Shown piece after piece: positions 16,538-25,129 of a DNA stretch of 48,189 nucleotides. The stretch comes from an uncultured Acetatifactor sp. (lineage in GTDB: Bacteria; Bacillota; Clostridia; Lachnospirales; Lachnospiraceae): the NCBI GenBank assembly GCA_947625475.1, contig CANQOL010000024.1:1-48189 (forward strand), written 5' to 3'. Both the position numbers and the translations under genes were made by a program. The notes below the pieces were generated by a model. It did no database searches. It saw only the letters and a program-made list of their open reading frames with translations, and was not told the DNA's origin. How positions within the stretch are numbered: the stretch's first letter is position 1; every line of letters starts with the position of its first letter.

Positions 16538-17794
16538 CCAAAATGTCATGGAGAGCTGTTTTTCGTTCTCCGCGTAGGCCACCTGGCCGCTCTCCTGTCT
16601 GAAAAAGGTGAAAACCTCCTGCTCGTCTATGAGCTTCTGACGGAGCTGTCCGTACACCTCCCCGTCTGAGCACTTGACGGTCACATCCCGCCTTCCCTGC
16701 CCGATGGCCCTGTCAAAGACCCGGGCAAGCTGGTCCGTGTCGCAGGAGGAAAAAAAGCATCCCTCCCGGACATAGTAGTTGTCCTCTGTGGCGGTGCACT
16801 CCGGCAGGGGCACCGGATTTTCCAGCACATGGGTCCGAAGGAGCTGGTCCGTGGTAACGCACAGGTAGTCGTAGTTGATCTCCGGCGGCACATAGGCCGG
16901 GCTGACCTGGCCTCCGATCTGATAGGAGGCATCTCCCCAGGTGGCGTCCACATAATAATATTCCCCGTCCGCCTTCACCAGGTTCCAGGCATGTCCCTCC
17001 CCTCCGTCCACCTGCCCTAACACCAGAGTGCACTCCACCCCCAGGCCGTTCAGCAGATACTGCACCGCCTTGGCGTAGCCCTGGCAGACGGAGGCGCCCT
17101 CCGCCAGCACGGAGTAAATGTTCTGATTGTCCGGCGCGCTTTGGTCGTACTCCGTCCGCCGGATCACCGTCTCATAGATATACAGCACCTTCTCATAGTC
17201 ACCGCTCTCCGGGGGCAGATCCGCCAAAAGCGCCTCCGCACCCTCCCGGATCTCCTGCTGCCTTTTCACGGCCTCCTCCAGGCTGATGTTATAGGTGCCG
17301 GAGAGCTCGATCTTCACGGTCCTGCCCAGGCTGATATACCGGGTATACTGATAGCCGTCCACATAGAAGTACTCCGGGTGGTCCGCCATCACGCACTGGA
17401 AGATCCTGTCTATGCTGCCCTCGTCCAGGCCGGCGGCCAGGCCCTCCCGGGAGAGCTCCTGGGCCCTCCCCATGTGGGAAAGAATGCGGTTGATGTCATC
17501 GTACCAGAGCTGCTCGGCCTCTCCCAGAGCCTCCCGGCAAAAACGGCCCGCGCTCTCATCCTCAAAGTTCCAGGAGAGCTCCTCCTCGCGGAGCACTCGC
17601 CCTTCGGACTCCCCGCCGGTCTCAGCGCCGATTTCCTGCCGGGAAGATTCCGCGAAATCCGGGGAGGATTCCCCCCCTTCCTCCCCGGCGGGGGGCCGGA
17701 AGCTGCATCCCCCCAGGGAAAGGGCCATATGGGTGCAGAGCGCCAGGGCCAGTCCCAGGGCACAGTATGATATCTTGTTTGGCAAGCCTCTCAC
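16526..17794 (-). CDS. Transglutaminase-like lipoprotein
   Basis: 422 residues. An N-terminal hydrophobic signal ends in the lipobox SLGGC (C30), so the protein is predicted to be anchored outside the membrane. A Glu/Ser/Gly-rich linker covers residues 31-75. The transglutaminase-like domain has a complete Cys-His-Asp set: C237 in GASVCQGYAKA, H268 in GEGHAWN and D283 in VDATWGD. Such domains act as proteases, cross-linkers or amidases on proteins and the cell wall; the substrate is unknown. The GTG start at 17794 has AAGGAA upstream. It follows prfC by 23 nt and may be co-transcribed. Confidence 0.87.
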   Translation of the reverse strand: MRGLPNKISYCALGLALALCTHMALSLGGCSFRPPAGEEGGESSPDFAESSRQEIGAETGGESEGRVLREEELSWNFEDESAGRFCREALGEAEQLWYDDINRILSHMGRAQELSREGLAAGLDEGSIDRIFQCVMADHPEYFYVDGYQYTRYISLGRTVKIELSGTYNISLEEAVKRQQEIREGAEALLADLPPESGDYEKVLYIYETVIRRTEYDQSAPDNQNIYSVLAEGASVCQGYAKAVQYLLNGLGVECTLVLGQVDGGEGHAWNLVKADGEYYYVDATWGDASYQIGGQVSPAYVPPEINYDYLCVTTDQLLRTHVLENPVPLPECTATEDNYYVREGCFFSSCDTDQLARVFDRAIGQGRRDVTVKCSDGEVYGQLRQKLIDEQEVFTFFRQESGQVAYAENEKQLSMTFWMTN

Positions 17795-17817
17795 AAATTT
17801 CCTTCTTTCCTTCCGCT

Positions 17818-19413
17818 CTAGTTCCGGCCAAACTCCGAGAGCACCAGCCCCTTGTTGCGCTCCAGAGTCATACCCACGCTCCAGGGATTCACAAACAAAA
17901 GCAGCGGATTGCCCTTTAAATCCCTTACCTTCTTCATATCGGAGGTGCCCGTCAGACGCTCCACATCCACCTGGTCCCAGTTTTCAATCCAGCGGATATG
18001 CTCGTAGGGCAGATTTTCCAGCCGGATCTCCACATTGTACTCCTTCTCCAGGCGGAAACGCAGCACGTCGAACTGCAGGACGCCCACCACGCCCACGATA
18101 ATTTCCTCCATGCCGGTGTTGAACTCCTGGAAGATCTGGATGGCCCCCTCCTGGGCGATCTGCTCCACCCCCTTGATAAACTGCTTGCGCTTCATGGTGT
18201 CCACCTGCCTCACCCTGGCAAAATGCTCCGGGGCGAAGGTAGGGATCCCCTCATAGCAGAATTCCTCCTTGGGCATGCACAGGGTGTCCCCGATGGAAAA
18301 GATCCCCGGGTCAAAGACGCCGATAATATCGCCCGCGTATGCCTCGCTCAGGATCTTCCTCTCATCCGCCATGATCTGCTGGGGCTGGGAAAGACGCAGG
18401 ATCCTGCCCCCCTGCACATGGCGCACCTCCATGCTGGCGTCAAACCTGCCGGAACAGATCCGCATGAAGGCCACCCTGTCACGATGCGCTCTGTTCATAT
18501 TGGCCTGAATCTTGAAGACAAAGGCGGAAAACCCGGCGGCCGCGGGATCTACCGGCCCCTTGTCCGACTTTCTGGGCAGAGGCGGGGTGGCCATCTGCAG
18601 GAAATGCCGCAGGAAGATCTCAACGCCGAAATTGGTCAGGGCGGAGCCGAAGAACACGGGAGTCAGCTCCCCCCTGCGCACAGCCTCCAGGTCAAATCCG
18701 GCGCCGGCCCCGTCCAGCAGCTCCAGCTCTTCCAACAGCTTGTCCGCCGCCTCGTCCCCGATGCCGGCCCGAAGCTCTTCCTCCCGGGAAAGGGGCAGCA
18801 CCTGGGAGAGGCCCTCCCGGGTCCCCTTCTCCGTGTCGGAGTAGGTGATCACCGCCTTCTGCTCTCTGTCGTATACCCCCTTAAACCCCTTGCCGGAGCC
18901 GATGGGCCAGTTGACGGGACAGGTGGCGATGCCCAGCTCCTTCTCGATCTCGTCCAGCAGGTCGAAGGAGTCGTTTGCGTCCCGGTCCATCTTGTTGATA
19001 AAGGTAAAAATCGGGATCCGGCGCATGACGCAGACCTTAAAGAGCTTGCGGGTCTGGGCCTCCACGCCCTTGGAGGCGTCGATGACCATTACCGCGGAGT
19101 CCGCCGCCATCAGGGTCCGGTAGGTGTCCTCCGAGAAATCCTGATGCCCCGGCGTGTCCAAAATATTGATGCAGTATCCCCCGTACTCAAACTGCAGGAC
19201 AGATGAGGTCACCGAGATACCTCTCTGCTTCTCGATCTCCATCCAGTCGGAGACCGCGTGGCGGGCGGTCGCCTTGCCCTTTACGCTCCCCGCCAGGTTG
19301 ATGGCCCCGCCGTAAAGCAGGAACTTCTCCGTGAGAGTCGTCTTGCCCGCGTCGGGGTGGGATATAATGGCGAAGGTACGCCTGCGCCTGATCTGATCTT
19401 CTATTTCACTCAC
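17818..19413 (-). CDS. prfC: Peptide chain release factor 3
   Basis: 531 residues. GTPase that recycles RF1/RF2 from the ribosome. The start is GTG 19413 (VSEIEDQIRRRRTFAIISH) with AGGGAGGA 7 nt upstream; the in-frame extension to 19611 lies inside deoB and is not conserved. G1 is HPDAGKTT, G3 is DTPGHQDF, and G4 is NKMDRD. Domains II-III follow, with NMNRAHRDRVAFMRICSG and the C-terminal block FEYNVEIRL-type region. The predicted length agrees with E. coli RF3. It overlaps deoB by 8 nt. Confidence 0.96.
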   Translation of the reverse strand: MSEIEDQIRRRRTFAIISHPDAGKTTLTEKFLLYGGAINLAGSVKGKATARHAVSDWMEIEKQRGISVTSSVLQFEYGGYCINILDTPGHQDFSEDTYRTLMAADSAVMVIDASKGVEAQTRKLFKVCVMRRIPIFTFINKMDRDANDSFDLLDEIEKELGIATCPVNWPIGSGKGFKGVYDREQKAVITYSDTEKGTREGLSQVLPLSREEELRAGIGDEAADKLLEELELLDGAGAGFDLEAVRRGELTPVFFGSALTNFGVEIFLRHFLQMATPPLPRKSDKGPVDPAAAGFSAFVFKIQANMNRAHRDRVAFMRICSGRFDASMEVRHVQGGRILRLSQPQQIMADERKILSEAYAGDIIGVFDPGIFSIGDTLCMPKEEFCYEGIPTFAPEHFARVRQVDTMKRKQFIKGVEQIAQEGAIQIFQEFNTGMEEIIVGVVGVLQFDVLRFRLEKEYNVEIRLENLPYEHIRWIENWDQVDVERLTGTSDMKKVRDLKGNPLLLFVNPWSVGMTLERNKGLVLSEFGRN

Positions 19414-20581
19414 CTTTGTATCCTCCCTGTAAAAGCCCGCTTCCCGAAAAGGCGGGCGTGATTCCAAAGTACTGCAGCACGGTGGCTCCGATGTCCGCAA
19501 AGGTTTCTCTGGTATGATAGTTGACGGGTTCCACCCCCGCCCCGTACATGAGAAGGGGGGTGTACTCCCGGGTGTGGTCCGTGGAGACGGTATATCCCGG
19601 GTCGCAGCCATGGTCCGCCGTGAGCATCAGGATATCCTCCCCCCGAAGCCCCGCCAGGATCCCGGGGAGCGCTCTGTCAAACTCTGAGAGCGCCTTGGCG
19701 TAGCCGTCCACGTCGTTGCGGTGGCCGTAGAGCATGTCGAAATCCACCAGATTGACAAAGCAGAGCCCCTCAAAATCCTCCTTCAGGCATTCCAGAGTCC
19801 TCTCGATGCCCTCCCGGTTGCCGGCGGCAGGCCGGTGGGAGGTGATCCCCCTCCCCGCGAAGATATCCCGGATCTTGCCCACGGCGATCACCTGATATCC
19901 CGCCTCCTTCAGCTGGTCCAGCATGGTGACGCCCGGCGGCTCCAGAGAATAATCGTGCCTTCCGCCGGTGCGCACAAAGGCTCCCTCCGCTCCCGCAAAG
20001 GGCCTGGCGATGACACGGCCCACCCCGTGCTTTCCCCGCAGGATCTCCCGGGCGGCCTCACAGTCCCGGTAGAGTTCCTCCAGGGGCACCACCTGTTCAT
20101 GGGCCGCCACCTGAAACACGCTGTCGGCGGAGGTGTAGACAATCAGCTTCCCCGTCCTCATATGCTCCGCCCCGTATTCCCTGATCACCTCCGTGCCGGA
20201 ACAGGGCCTGTTGCACAGCACCCCCCTGCCGGTGCGCCGGGAAAACTCATCCAGCACTTCCTCGGGAAACCCGTCCGGGTAGGTGGGCAGGGGCTCCCGG
20301 GAACAAATCCCCGCGATCTCCCAGTGCCCGATGGTGGTATCCTTCCCCCGGGATGCCTCCCGCATACGGGCCATGGCGGCCGTCGGAGAAGGCTCCGGCT
20401 CCCCCGCCGTCACCCCGTCCAGATTAAAAAGTCCCAGCTTTCTCATATTCGGCACATGAAAATAGGGGCTGGAGGCAGCGCTCCCCAGGGTATTCACATC
20501 CCCGTCCCCATACTGGGGCGCGTCCTCCATGGCTCCTATCCCAAAACTGTCCAAAACGATCAAAAAAACTCTTTTGCCCAT
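19406..20581 (-). CDS. deoB: Phosphopentomutase
   Basis: 391 residues. Interconverts ribose-1-phosphate/deoxyribose-1-phosphate and the 5-phosphates in nucleoside salvage; a di-Mn enzyme of the alkaline-phosphatase superfamily. Metal and phosphoacceptor motifs: IVLDSFGIGAMEDAPQYGD near the N-terminus, DTTIGHWEIAG (the conserved Thr), NLVDFDMLYGHRND and LTADHGCDPG, followed by DHTREYTPLL. The ATG lies at 20581. It has its own promoter. No other nucleoside-catabolism genes are adjacent, so it appears to be a solitary salvage gene. Confidence 0.96.
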   Translation of the reverse strand: MGKRVFLIVLDSFGIGAMEDAPQYGDGDVNTLGSAASSPYFHVPNMRKLGLFNLDGVTAGEPEPSPTAAMARMREASRGKDTTIGHWEIAGICSREPLPTYPDGFPEEVLDEFSRRTGRGVLCNRPCSGTEVIREYGAEHMRTGKLIVYTSADSVFQVAAHEQVVPLEELYRDCEAAREILRGKHGVGRVIARPFAGAEGAFVRTGGRHDYSLEPPGVTMLDQLKEAGYQVIAVGKIRDIFAGRGITSHRPAAGNREGIERTLECLKEDFEGLCFVNLVDFDMLYGHRNDVDGYAKALSEFDRALPGILAGLRGEDILMLTADHGCDPGYTVSTDHTREYTPLLMYGAGVEPVNYHTRETFADIGATVLQYFGITPAFSGSGLLQGGYKGE

Positions 20582-20650
20582 GCCTCTTTCCCATCCCTCG
20601 GTATTTATGACGGTAAAAAGCCTCCGCTCCCCACTGTCCTCTCCAAGAAA

Positions 20651-20678
20651 AGTATAACATAAATTTATGTAATGTAAA
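20651..20678 (-). promoter_or_regulatory. deoB promoter with palindromic spacer
   Basis: On the minus strand TTTACA (20673-20678) is followed after 16 nt by TATACT (20651-20656), also with an upstream TG (extended -10). The spacer contains a perfect 14-bp palindrome ACATAAATTTATGT (20657-20670), directly between the two elements. A repressor bound here would block polymerase. The AT-rich block contrasts with the surrounding GC-rich genes. Confidence 0.72.
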
Positions 20679-20681
20679 CGA

Positions 20682-21443
20682 TTATTCTACAACCGTGCTG
20701 ATAATAATGTTCTCCGCACCGACCTGTGTTTTTCTCTTGACAATGTCCTCAATCTGGGCCCTCTGGACATCCGTCAGCTCCAGGGCGTTCACCACCACGT
20801 CCACCGCCTGGTCGTTGATGCTCACCACCACATCCGAAAAGCCCTTGGCCTCCAGAAGGAGCTCCGCCTCCGTCTCCCTCTCCGCAATGCTGGTCATATT
20901 CACCATGCTGTCCACGGCTGCCTGCTTCTGCTCCTGGGTAAGCCCCTCGCTGTTGATGATCTCCAGCAGGGTCTCCTTATTCCGGGCCCGCACCTGTTCC
21001 TTGACCAGCTTTGCCTCGGACAGAAGGGTCACTCCGCCCGTAGAGGTAAAGACCGCTTCGCCCGGCACCTCGCCCTCCTGGGGCGCGGCGGCCTCATCCC
21101 CCGCATTTGCGAAGGCCTCTCCGGATACCGGATCCGCCCCCTCCGTCTCAGCCTGGGAGACAATCATATCCTCGTCCAGATAATTCTCAGTGATCACATC
21201 CAGATCCGTATCCAGGCTCTCGATATCCTCACTGCCAATATCCAGCTCCTCCTCAGTCAGCCCCAGCAGTTCATCCACATCGTTGACGGTGTAGGTCTCC
21301 CGTATCTCCCCGCTGCCTGCCACGTCCGCCGACAGGTATTCTTCGTCAAGGTTTTTCCCCGCAAACTGCAGATAGCCTGCAATCGCCAGCATGATCGCCA
21401 GTGCGGTTATCATTAGCTGATTCTTTTTTATTAGGTTTTTCAC
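20682..21443 (-). CDS. spoIIIAH: Stage III sporulation protein AH
   Basis: 253 residues from GTG 21443 (GGAG 7 nt upstream). A short basic N-terminus, KNLIKKNQ, precedes one membrane span (about residues 9-26, MITALAIMLAIAGYLQF). The intermembrane region contains an acidic linker, and the C-terminal ring-building domain (about 150-253) includes SIAERETEAELLLEAKGFSDVVVSI. The mother-cell SpoIIIAH pairs with forespore SpoIIQ to build the feeding-tube channel. Last gene of the spoIIIA operon; about 100 nt separate it from spoIIIAG. Confidence 0.95.
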   Translation of the reverse strand: MKNLIKKNQLMITALAIMLAIAGYLQFAGKNLDEEYLSADVAGSGEIRETYTVNDVDELLGLTEEELDIGSEDIESLDTDLDVITENYLDEDMIVSQAETEGADPVSGEAFANAGDEAAAPQEGEVPGEAVFTSTGGVTLLSEAKLVKEQVRARNKETLLEIINSEGLTQEQKQAAVDSMVNMTSIAERETEAELLLEAKGFSDVVVSINDQAVDVVVNALELTDVQRAQIEDIVKRKTQVGAENIIISTVVE

Positions 21444-21546
21444 ACTCTTTCTCCTTCTCCTTCGGTGGGCGGCTCCGCGGCGGATTCGCCTTTCCACACC
21501 TTATTTTACTAATTCATCTTATGTCCCACCCCCTCTATATATTCAC

Positions 21547-22182
21547 TCAGCCTGTCATTTTTAAAACTTTGACTCTGTGGGCCGGGATCCCGAAAAGGGC
21601 CTGCACCGCCTCCGAAATGTTCCTGCTCACATCCCCCTCCCCGGCCCCCTGCGCCACCACCGCCACCCCCAGGATCTGGGGGGAGAGGGTCTTAACCACA
21701 CATGGCTGGGATCCGCTCCCCTGGGTTTCAAATACGGTTTCCTCCTGCCTCCGATCCTGATCCACCTGGCGGGTGCCGCCCTCCGAGTCCTTTTCACGGG
21801 TGCTGTTGGTCTCGTAGGAGCTGTCCTTCTCCACTATGAGCTCCCGGGATGAGGCCAGGGTAATCATCACCCGCACCTTTCCCACGCCGCTCATCCCGGA
21901 GAGCAGTTCCTCCAGCCGTTCCTCCAGATAGGCCGCGTAGTCCTCCCCGCCGGCGGTGCCCTCCGTCCCGCCGGATGCGGCCTCCCAGAGCTTCTCCTGG
22001 GCCGCTGAGTCCTCTTCCGGGGAATCCTCAGCGCCGGCTTCCCGGGACTTTGTCCCTCCCCCCAGGGGAAGGGCCGCCAGCACCAGAAGAAGGCCTGAGA
22101 GCACCATCACAATCAGATTATCCCTGCGGAACCATTTTTTCAGCTTTGCACTCTCCATCCAATTCTTTAAGGCTGCTCCCAT
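21547..22182 (-). CDS. spoIIIAG: Stage III sporulation protein AG
   Basis: 211 residues from ATG 22182 (AGGAGG upstream). The upstream in-frame stretch is the Gly/Arg-rich shadow of the spoIIIAF repeat and is excluded. One membrane span (about 24-44: IVMVLSGLLLVLAALPL) is followed by an acidic linker and the ring-building motif domain (YLEERLEELLSGMSGVGKVRVMITL and ILGVAVVAQGAGEGDV) that oligomerises into a large ring in the intermembrane space. It overlaps spoIIIAF by 16 nt. Confidence 0.95.
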   Translation of the reverse strand: MGAALKNWMESAKLKKWFRRDNLIVMVLSGLLLVLAALPLGGGTKSREAGAEDSPEEDSAAQEKLWEAASGGTEGTAGGEDYAAYLEERLEELLSGMSGVGKVRVMITLASSRELIVEKDSSYETNSTREKDSEGGTRQVDQDRRQEETVFETQGSGSQPCVVKTLSPQILGVAVVAQGAGEGDVSRNISEAVQALFGIPAHRVKVLKMTG

Positions 22183-22754
22183 GCCGTTCCCTCCTGCCCC
22201 TCTATCTCTATCCTGGGGATGCGGATATGGCCGTCCCCAGTCTCCCGGCTGTTCTCCTGATCCTGGCCTTCCCCCGGAGTCTGGCCGCCCTCCGGATCCT
22301 GGCCGTCTCCCGGATCCTGGCTGTCCCCCGGAGCCTGGTCGTCCTCCGGAGCCTGGCCGTCTCCCGGATCCCGGCCGTCCTCCGGCTCCTGCGTCCCCCA
22401 CTCCGCCAGAGCCTCCCCCTGGGCTCTCTGCACCTCCCGGCCCTCAATCCCCGTCAGCACATCCCCGGCGATCCCGGCCAGGATCCTCTCGATCTCAGAG
22501 TAGGAAAAATCCGTCTTGAAAAGGCCCTCCCCCAGCTGTTCCTCGTACCAGCGGATCCTATCCTCCAAAGACAGGCTCCCCTCCCTTCCCAGGAGCCTGG
22601 CAACAGGGGTAAAGAGCTGGGCCAGGATCATAACGCTGACCAGCAGCTTCATGTATTTTTCGTAGGATTCCTTTGGCCTGAAATGGATCAGCGCCTGAGC
22701 GCAGATCACAAAGATCCCCATCTGCCGGATGCCGGCCATCCACTCCTGACGCAT
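22167..22754 (-). CDS. spoIIIAF: Stage III sporulation protein AF with repeat insert
   Basis: 195 residues. Two N-terminal membrane segments (about 8-24 and 35-55: MGIFVICAQALIHF and MKLLVSVMILAQLFTPVA) match SpoIIIAF, a component of the channel assembly. The soluble domain begins at about residue 60. A Gly/Asp/Gln/Pro-rich hexapeptide repeat insert (about 123-175) separates the first part from the C-terminal segment IRIPRIEIEGQE. Preceded by GGGGGAGAGAGGG; 96 nt downstream of spoIIIAE. Confidence 0.92.
   Translation of the reverse strand: MRQEWMAGIRQMGIFVICAQALIHFRPKESYEKYMKLLVSVMILAQLFTPVARLLGREGSLSLEDRIRWYEEQLGEGLFKTDFSYSEIERILAGIAGDVLTGIEGREVQRAQGEALAEWGTQEPEDGRDPGDGQAPEDDQAPGDSQDPGDGQDPEGGQTPGEGQDQENSRETGDGHIRIPRIEIEGQEGTAWEQP
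22230..22388 (-). repeat. Degenerate 18-bp repeats in spoIIIAF
   Basis: About eight to nine imperfect 18-bp units encode hexapeptides such as DGRDPG, DGQAPE, DDQAPG, DSQDPG, DGQDPE, GGQTPG. The plus-strand unit resembles CGGATCCTGGCCGTCTCC. The reading frame is preserved in every unit, so the insert is translated as a flexible acidic linker. Confidence 0.9.
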
Positions 22755-22850
22755 CCCTCTCTCCCCCTTCCACCCTCATTTTCCCGGATCCCGGGCAGGC
22801 CGCCTCACCAAAGGCAGCAGGCCGCCTCCCAGGGGCGGATCCCCTTCCCT

Positions 22851-23912
22851 CTAAAAGCCCCGGTTTGTGCCAAGGGCCACCAGGGAGATCAGGATAAAAA
22901 ACAGCAGCATGGCGGTGCCCGCCGTGCGAAAGAGCATGGCGGCGCCGTCCCCCGCCCTGTTCACGGCTGCGGTCATCCTGCGGTCTCCCACAATCCCCAT
23001 CAGCGCCGCTGCCAGCTTCAAAAGGCAGGCGATACAGAAAATCTGCAGCAGAGGGGAAAGGCACAGGGCCAGCAGCACCAGCAGCAGGACCACGCCGATG
23101 GCGTTCTTAATCACCACTGCGGAGCCCATCACCAGCTGGGCGGCTCCCCCCGCCGCGTCCCCCAGCCCGGGGAGCGCGGTGAGGATTTTCTGCAGGGCCG
23201 AGGACTTCACCGAGTCGATCACAGGGGTCAGAAGGGTCTGGAAGACCCCAATCCCCGTCACAATCCAAACGGCCGCCTTCAGGGCCGCCCCCACCCCCTT
23301 CTCCAGGAACTCGATCAGAAGCCCCAGCTTTTCCTCCGTCCACACCCCGTTCAGAATGACCAGCATCATATAGGTGTAAATCAAAGGCACCAGACCCGAA
23401 ACCAGGATCTTTTCCACCCCGTAAATCAGGAGCATCATCAGCTCTCCGGCAGCCCCGCTGGTGGCAGTGCCCGACGCCGCGCCCACCGCCAGCAGATAGG
23501 TGGGCACCAGCAGCCTGATGAACAGCACAATCTGCTCCATGGCGTCAACCGCGATATCCCCGGCCTGTCCAAAGCACTTAAGCAGCAGCGTCATCACCAG
23601 CAGATACATCATATAAAAGCTGATATCCGCGATCTGATGGCTGTCAAAGATCTCCACAAAATAGGTCACCAGGGCGGAGAGGATCCCAAGCACCACCAGC
23701 CAGAGCAGGACGCTCCTAAGGCTCCCCAGCCAGGCGCTCACACCCCCGCTGCAGCCGGAAAGGACCTCCCCCAGGGCGCCCAGCACATCCCCCTGGAGCA
23801 CTCTGCCAAAAACATGGGACAGCGACAGCTCTGCTTCCGGGAACAGCTCCCTCAAACCGCTCTGCAGCTGCTCCATTCCATATTCCTGCCAAATGCTCTC
23901 CACATCCACCAC
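22851..23912 (-). CDS. spoIIIAE: Stage III sporulation protein AE
   Basis: 353 residues. Multi-pass membrane protein of the channel, with about eight hydrophobic segments beginning at VLLWLVVLGILSALVTYF and continuing to the C-terminal LLFFILISLVALGTNRGF. Conserved family blocks include LTPVIDSVKSSALQKILTALPGLGDAAGG (parts) and GLVPLIYTYMMLVILNG. The start must be GTG 23912 or 23909 because an in-frame stop lies directly upstream. Bacillus SpoIIIAE is longer at the N-terminus and has a signal peptide; here that part is absent and the first 50 residues look soluble. Confidence 0.93.
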   Translation of the reverse strand: MVDVESIWQEYGMEQLQSGLRELFPEAELSLSHVFGRVLQGDVLGALGEVLSGCSGGVSAWLGSLRSVLLWLVVLGILSALVTYFVEIFDSHQIADISFYMMYLLVMTLLLKCFGQAGDIAVDAMEQIVLFIRLLVPTYLLAVGAASGTATSGAAGELMMLLIYGVEKILVSGLVPLIYTYMMLVILNGVWTEEKLGLLIEFLEKGVGAALKAAVWIVTGIGVFQTLLTPVIDSVKSSALQKILTALPGLGDAAGGAAQLVMGSAVVIKNAIGVVLLLVLLALCLSPLLQIFCIACLLKLAAALMGIVGDRRMTAAVNRAGDGAAMLFRTAGTAMLLFFILISLVALGTNRGF

Positions 23913-23927
23913 GTCTCTTTCCCCGCC

Positions 23928-24317
23928 TTACCTCATCATATTCTGGATCTGTTCCATCACCCCAAAGAGAATGGGGAGTCCCGCCAGCATCACCGACAGC
24001 TTGCCCAATATCTCCACCTGGGCCGCGATGGCGCCGTAGCCCGCATCTTTGCAGATATCGGCGCAGAACTCGCAGATGTAGGTGATCCCCACCACCTTCA
24101 GCAGAATGGACAGATACCCCTCTCCCCCGCCCAGATATTCTCTGACGGCCTCCAGCTGCCGCACCACCCCGGAGAACTCTCCCAGGGCGTAGGAGAACAG
24201 CAGAATCCCCATTGCAATTCCTATGTATGTGGCATACTGCGGCTTTTCCGTCTTAAACTGCACCGCCAGGAGGACCCCCACGATTCCCAGGATCCCCACC
24301 TTGATCATCTCCGCCAT
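23928..24317 (-). CDS. spoIIIAD: Stage III sporulation protein AD
   Basis: 129 residues from ATG 24317 (GGAGG 7 nt upstream; the GTG two codons earlier abuts the ribosome site). Four hydrophobic segments are visible: VGILGIVGVLLAV, ATYIGIAMGILLFSYAL, ILLKVVGITYICEF and LSVMLAGLPILFGVM. The block ITYICEFCADICKDAGYGAIAAQVE is diagnostic of SpoIIIAD. Integral membrane protein of the SpoIIIA complex in the mother-cell membrane. Confidence 0.95.
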   Translation of the reverse strand: MAEMIKVGILGIVGVLLAVQFKTEKPQYATYIGIAMGILLFSYALGEFSGVVRQLEAVREYLGGGEGYLSILLKVVGITYICEFCADICKDAGYGAIAAQVEILGKLSVMLAGLPILFGVMEQIQNMMR

Positions 24318-24338
24318 CTTCACGCCTCCGATCCCCTC

Positions 24339-24533
24339 TTACAGGGAAAACAGGGTCTGCACCATTTCAAAGAGACTGTATATATAGGGGACGATCCAGC
24401 TCAGCACCAGGATCAGCGCCGCCAGGCTCAGAAGGTAGGAGTATTCCTCCCGCCCGCTGTGCCGCAGCACCTGGCACAGGATCGTCACCAGGATCCCCAC
24501 CGCCGCTATCCGAAAGATCAGACTTATCTCCAT
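24339..24533 (-). CDS. spoIIIAC: Stage III sporulation protein AC
   Basis: 64 residues from ATG 24533 (GGAG upstream; the longer frame overlaps spoIIIAB and is excluded). Two membrane segments (about 4-20 and 35-55) separated by CQVLRHSGREEYSYL. This matches the 64-68-residue SpoIIIAC family. It probably forms a small membrane subunit with SpoIIIAD. Lies 15-20 nt upstream of spoIIIAD and downstream of spoIIIAB. Confidence 0.94.
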   Translation of the reverse strand: MEISLIFRIAAVGILVTILCQVLRHSGREEYSYLLSLAALILVLSWIVPYIYSLFEMVQTLFSL

Positions 24534-24573
24534 ATCTTCACTCCACACCTTTTTTCTAGTGGCCCGGGCCCGC

Positions 24574-25101
24574 TCACAAAAACAGGACAATCAAAAGCAG
24601 TCCGCACATGACTCCCAGGCCCATGGCCATCCGGCTCTTTTCCGCGCTCTCCCGCTCCAGCCTCTCAATTTTCTCCCCCAGTTCCTCCCGGTACTGCTCC
24701 AGGGACCTAACCTGCAGGGCCCCGTCCGGAGATGCCTCCTGGGCAAAAAGCCCGGCAAACAGCCGCTTTTCCTCCGGCCTGACCGCCAGCTCCCTCATGT
24801 GCCTCTCCATCACCTGACAGTACACCCGGCTGAAGCTCTCCCCCGTGTTCTCCCGCATGGTCTCATAGATCTCCTGAAAGGCGCCGCGGTAGGGCTCCCG
24901 GGTCCTGGCAGCCATACGCCAGCAGCACTCCGGCAGCGTACACCGCCCAAAGCGCACCTCGCTCATGAGCATCTCCAGAATCCGGTTCATGTACCGAAGC
25001 TGCGCCAGCCTCTCCTGAAACCGCAGGCCGTACCATACCCCCAGGCCGCTGCTGCCAAGCCCCATGAGCAGCAGCCCGATCCCCTTGATCCAAGCAGCCA
25101 T
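24574..25101 (-). CDS. spoIIIAB: Stage III sporulation protein AB
   Basis: 175 residues from ATG 25101, with AAAGGAGG 4 nt upstream. One N-terminal hydrophobic segment (about 6-24), a long helical middle domain with the family block RYMNRILEMLMSEVRFGRCTLPEC (in parts), and a C-terminal membrane segment (MAMGLGVMCGLLLIVLFL). It resembles GspF-type components of secretion systems and probably partners the SpoIIIAA ATPase. 28 nt downstream of spoIIIAA. Confidence 0.95.
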   Translation of the reverse strand: MAAWIKGIGLLLMGLGSSGLGVWYGLRFQERLAQLRYMNRILEMLMSEVRFGRCTLPECCWRMAARTREPYRGAFQEIYETMRENTGESFSRVYCQVMERHMRELAVRPEEKRLFAGLFAQEASPDGALQVRSLEQYREELGEKIERLERESAEKSRMAMGLGVMCGLLLIVLFL

Positions 25102-25129
25102 CTGACCTCCTTTGGCTCCCACGGGCCTC

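Noticed and set aside
19414..19611. N-terminal extension of prfC
   Set aside because: The 66 extra codons overlap deoB and lack similarity; GTG 19413 has a well-placed ribosome site.
22183..22401. Gly/Arg-rich N-terminal extension of SpoIIIAG
   Set aside because: It is the alternate-frame reading of the spoIIIAF repeat; ATG 22182 has AGGAGG and begins the conserved protein.
21975..24611. 878-codon open frame on the plus strand
   Set aside because: It is antisense to spoIIIAC-AG, is rich in Pro/His/Gln typical of a GC-rich antisense shadow, and the minus strand carries well-recognised genes.
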